DNA of 7,761 nt from Kiloniellales bacterium (GTDB taxonomy: Bacteria > Pseudomonadota > Alphaproteobacteria > Kiloniellales > JAKSDN01). The translations under genes and the position numbers were made by a program. The notes beneath the pieces were generated by a model, which had not been told where the DNA came from, did no database searches, and was given only the letters and a program-made list of their open reading frames with translations. The stretch spans positions 1 to 7,761 of the forward strand of contig JAKSDN010000475.1 of the NCBI GenBank assembly GCA_022360075.1. Reading direction: 5' to 3'. Shown one piece after another: positions 5,700-7,761 of this stretch. How positions within the stretch are numbered: the first letter of the stretch is position 1; every line of letters starts with the position of its first letter.

Positions 5700-6634
5700 T
5701 GAGATCCGGCGCGATGACCCGGGACCGCGCGATGCCACGGCAGTCGGCCGCCCCCGGCGATCTCGAGGCGGCCCGCCGCCGCCGGCGGGCGGCGGTGCGT
5801 CGTTACACGCGCCACCCCGGGTTCATGGTCGGGGCGACGATCATCGCGCTCATCACGCTCATCGCGCTCGCCGCGCCGTGGATCGCCCCCAACTCGCCAC
5901 TCAAGACCGATATGACGCAGGTCCTCGCCGAGCCGTCTTGGGCTTATCCGCTGGGAACCGACCAGTTCGGACGATGCGTCCTTTCGCGGCTCATCCACGG
6001 CGCGCGGATCTCGCTTCAGGTCGGCTTCTGGGTGGTCCTGATCTCGCTCACCTTCGGCACGCTGATCGGCGCGCTGGCGGGATTCCTAGGCGGTTGGATC
6101 GAGCGTGTGATCGTCGCGCTCATCGACATCATGCTGGCCTTTCCCGGGTTCCTGCTCGCGCTCGCCCTCGTGGCCGCCCAAGGCTCGTCACTGACGTCGG
6201 TGATCACGGCGGTCTCGATCGCCTATACGCCCCGGGTCGCCACGGTGATGCGATCGGTGGTGCTGACCATCCGACCGCGGCCGTTCATCGAGGCCTCCCA
6301 TGCCATCGGCCTGACCAAGCTCCGGATCCTGCTGCGCCACGTCATCCCGAACGCCATGCCGCCCGTCATCGTGGTGGCGACGGTGAGCGCGGCGACGGCG
6401 ATTCTGGCGGAAGCCGGGCTGAGCTTTCTCGGCCTCGGCGTCCAGCCGCCGACGGCGACCTGGGGGAGCGTCATTGCCAACGGACAAGCGGTGATCACCA
6501 CGCGGCCCCTGATCTCCCTCTCCGCCGGATTGAGCATTGCCATCGCGGTCATCGGCCTGAACCTGCTGGGTGACGGGCTGCGCGACACGCTTGACCCGCA
6601 AATGCGCCGCCAAACCGGCGCCAAGATGCTCTGA
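5699..6634 (+). CDS. ABC transporter permease, DppC/OppC type
   Basis: The 311-residue product is the second permease subunit and pairs with the DppB-type protein. An Arg-rich cytoplasmic tail (ARRRRRAAVRRYTRHP at 25-40) precedes the first membrane segment (about 42-62). Further segments lie near 103-125, 134-160, 166-186, 221-245 and 278-303. The DppC signature appears as GTDQFGRCVLSRLIHGARISL-like sequence at 86-106, with Cys93 where family members usually carry Asp. The EAA loop is FIEASHAIGLTKLRILLRH (196-214), and LSFLGLGVQPP follows (241-251). The ATG overlaps the previous stop as TGATG, implying translational coupling. Later in-frame ATGs at 5714 and 5732 would give a shorter tail and cannot be ruled out. 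Length is typical once the tail is discounted. Confidence 0.95.
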   Translation: MRSGAMTRDRAMPRQSAAPGDLEAARRRRRAAVRRYTRHPGFMVGATIIALITLIALAAPWIAPNSPLKTDMTQVLAEPSWAYPLGTDQFGRCVLSRLIHGARISLQVGFWVVLISLTFGTLIGALAGFLGGWIERVIVALIDIMLAFPGFLLALALVAAQGSSLTSVITAVSIAYTPRVATVMRSVVLTIRPRPFIEASHAIGLTKLRILLRHVIPNAMPPVIVVATVSAATAILAEAGLSFLGLGVQPPTATWGSVIANGQAVITTRPLISLSAGLSIAIAVIGLNLLGDGLRDTLDPQMRRQTGAKML

Positions 6635-6644
6635 CGAGGCCGCG

Positions 6645-7700
6645 ATGCAACGCTCGACCGCGTCCCTAACCGGTCCCAGCGCCTCCAAGAGCGGCCAACG
6701 CGGCCCGGTCCTGGAGCTACGGAGCCTCGTGACGCGCTTTCCCGGAGACGCCGGCCCCCTGAACATCGTCGATGGCGTGAACCTCGCGGTCTCTTCCGGC
6801 GAGACGCTCGCGGTCGTCGGCGAGTCCGGCTCGGGCAAGACCATGACCTTCCTCTCCGCCATCGGCCTCATCCCGCCGCCGGGGCGGGTCACGAGTGGGC
6901 AGGTCCTGCTCGACGGAACGGATCTCCTGAGCCACACACCGGAACAGCTCCGTGCGGTGCGCGGCGCGCGGATCTCGATGGTCTTCCAGGACCCTCTGAC
7001 CGGGCTCAATCCGGTCTTCACGATCGGCGAGCAGATCGTCGAGGTTCTGCGCGCGCACCGCAAGCTGTCCCGAGCGGAGGCCCGCAAGATGGCCATCGAG
7101 CTCCTCGAGCGGGTCCAGATTCCCGATCCGGGCCGACGGGTCGACGACTATCCGCATCAATTGTCCGGCGGGATGCGTCAACGCGTGCTGATCGCCATGG
7201 CGATCTCGCTGGACCCGAACGTACTCATCGCCGATGAGCCCACCACCGCTCTCGACGTGACGGTCCAAGCGCAGGTTCTCGAGCTGCTGACCGAGCTGCG
7301 TGAGGAGTCCGGCATGGCCATGGTGCTGATCACCCACGACCTCGGCCTCGTCGCGCGCCATGCCGACCGGGTGGCGGTGATGTACGCCGGCCGTGTCGTC
7401 GAGTACGGCACTGCCGAAGCCGTCTTCGAGGAGACCGCGCATCCCTACACGCTGTCCCTGTTCCGCGGCGTCCCGAGTCTCGACACGGATACCGCGCAAG
7501 ACTTGATCGAGATCGAAGGGCAACCGCCGGACCCGGAATTCCTGCCGCCCGGTTGTGCCTTCGAGCCCCGCTGCTTTCTCGGCCAGGGGCGTGAGGACTG
7601 CCGATCCACGCGACCCGGCTTGCAGCCGACGCTCGGCACGGATCACCAAACCGCGTGCCTGCATAGCGCCGAGCTCACCGCGACGAGGGCCCAGGCATGA
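6645..7700 (+). CDS. ABC transporter ATP-binding protein, DppD/OppD type
   Basis: The 351-residue cytoplasmic ATPase powers the importer. Motifs in order: Walker A GESGSGKT (59-66), Q-loop Q115, signature LSGGMRQR (173-180), Walker B VLIADE (193-198), D-loop ALD (202-204) and switch histidine H231. The C-terminal oligopeptide-type extension has HPYT (266-269) and then cysteines C304, C310, C319 and C338, the set that coordinates an iron-sulfur cluster in a mycobacterial OppD. ATG 6645 is chosen because GAGG (6636-6639) lies 5 nt upstream and the conserved beta-strand PVLELRSL starts at residue 21. An in-frame start at 6570 would overlap the permease by 65 nt and adds nothing conserved. The stop overlaps the next ATG as ATGA. 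All catalytic residues are present, so the protein should be active. DppD/OppD proteins work as a heterodimer with DppF/OppF, which begins next. Confidence 0.95.
   Translation: MQRSTASLTGPSASKSGQRGPVLELRSLVTRFPGDAGPLNIVDGVNLAVSSGETLAVVGESGSGKTMTFLSAIGLIPPPGRVTSGQVLLDGTDLLSHTPEQLRAVRGARISMVFQDPLTGLNPVFTIGEQIVEVLRAHRKLSRAEARKMAIELLERVQIPDPGRRVDDYPHQLSGGMRQRVLIAMAISLDPNVLIADEPTTALDVTVQAQVLELLTELREESGMAMVLITHDLGLVARHADRVAVMYAGRVVEYGTAEAVFEETAHPYTLSLFRGVPSLDTDTAQDLIEIEGQPPDPEFLPPGCAFEPRCFLGQGREDCRSTRPGLQPTLGTDHQTACLHSAELTATRAQA
7685..7689 (+). promoter_or_regulatory. Ribosome binding site GAGGG of the second ATPase gene
   Basis: GAGGG lies in the last codons of the DppD-type gene, 7 nt before ATG 7697. 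It supports the call that the 65 nt at the window edge open a new gene. Confidence 0.6.
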
Positions 7701-7761
7701 ACACTGACCTGCGGACCACGGGCGATCACGAGACCCTGTTGCAAGCCGACGATCTCAGCAA
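7697..7761 (+). CDS. Second ABC transporter ATP-binding protein, DppF/OppF type (only the start is in the window)
   Basis: Only 21 complete codons are visible, from an ATG that overlaps the preceding TGA by four bases (ATGA). The visible end, LLQADDLS, matches the first beta-strand typical of OppF/DppF proteins (LLEVxDLxKxF). Position directly after the DppD-type gene and the ribosome site GAGGG support the call. No ATPase motif falls inside the window, so the assignment rests on context and this short strand. Confidence 0.78.
   Translation, partial: MNTDLRTTGDHETLLQADDLS

Noticed and set aside
4716..5738. 340-codon minus-strand frame opposite the first permease
   Set aside because: Product is His/Gln/Gly/Asp-rich without a domain, the typical antisense of a hydrophobic membrane protein gene.

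Overview
The window is GC-rich, densely packed bacterial DNA. GC-biased third codon positions, Shine-Dalgarno leaders, a Tat-exported binding protein and paired FCD-type GntR regulators fit a proteobacterium, most likely an alphaproteobacterium. That placement is an inference from style, not from a marker gene. I see no rRNA, tRNA, CRISPR array, transposase or phage gene.

Layout: (1) Positions 1-653, minus strand: the N-terminal part of a GntR-family regulator with an FCD ligand domain, cut by the window edge. (2) 895-1755, minus strand: an isocitrate lyase/PEP mutase superfamily enzyme that keeps the lyase catalytic motif KKCGH. (3) 1860-2636, plus strand: a second GntR/FCD regulator, divergent from the lyase. 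(4) 3182-7761 and beyond, plus strand: an operon for an Opp/Dpp-type ABC importer. It contains a Tat-exported family 5 solute-binding protein, two permeases, one complete ATPase and the first codons of a second ATPase cut by the right edge. From the binding protein onward the genes are coupled (4-nt gap, 1-nt overlap, 10-nt gap, 4-nt overlap).

The main point beyond routine annotation is a short AT-rich palindrome, TTGTATACAA or a one-mismatch variant. It appears once upstream of each of the three transcription units: next to the start of the first regulator (660-669), between the lyase and the second regulator (1799-1808), and over the putative -10 region of the transporter operon (2702-2711). 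It fits the TNGT-NN-ACNA style of FCD/GntR operators. This suggests that one or both regulators control the whole cluster as a single regulon: import of a small organic solute (or peptide), cleavage of a 2-alkylmalate-like acid by the lyase, and induction by a ligand bound in the FCD domain. The substrate cannot be read from the sequence.

The transporter promoter lies about 470 nt upstream of the binding-protein start. That leader holds no convincing gene, only a weak short open frame and a possible hairpin. I found no clearly undescribed molecular machine; the window looks like a catabolic uptake locus of known gene families with a coherent, testable regulatory layout.
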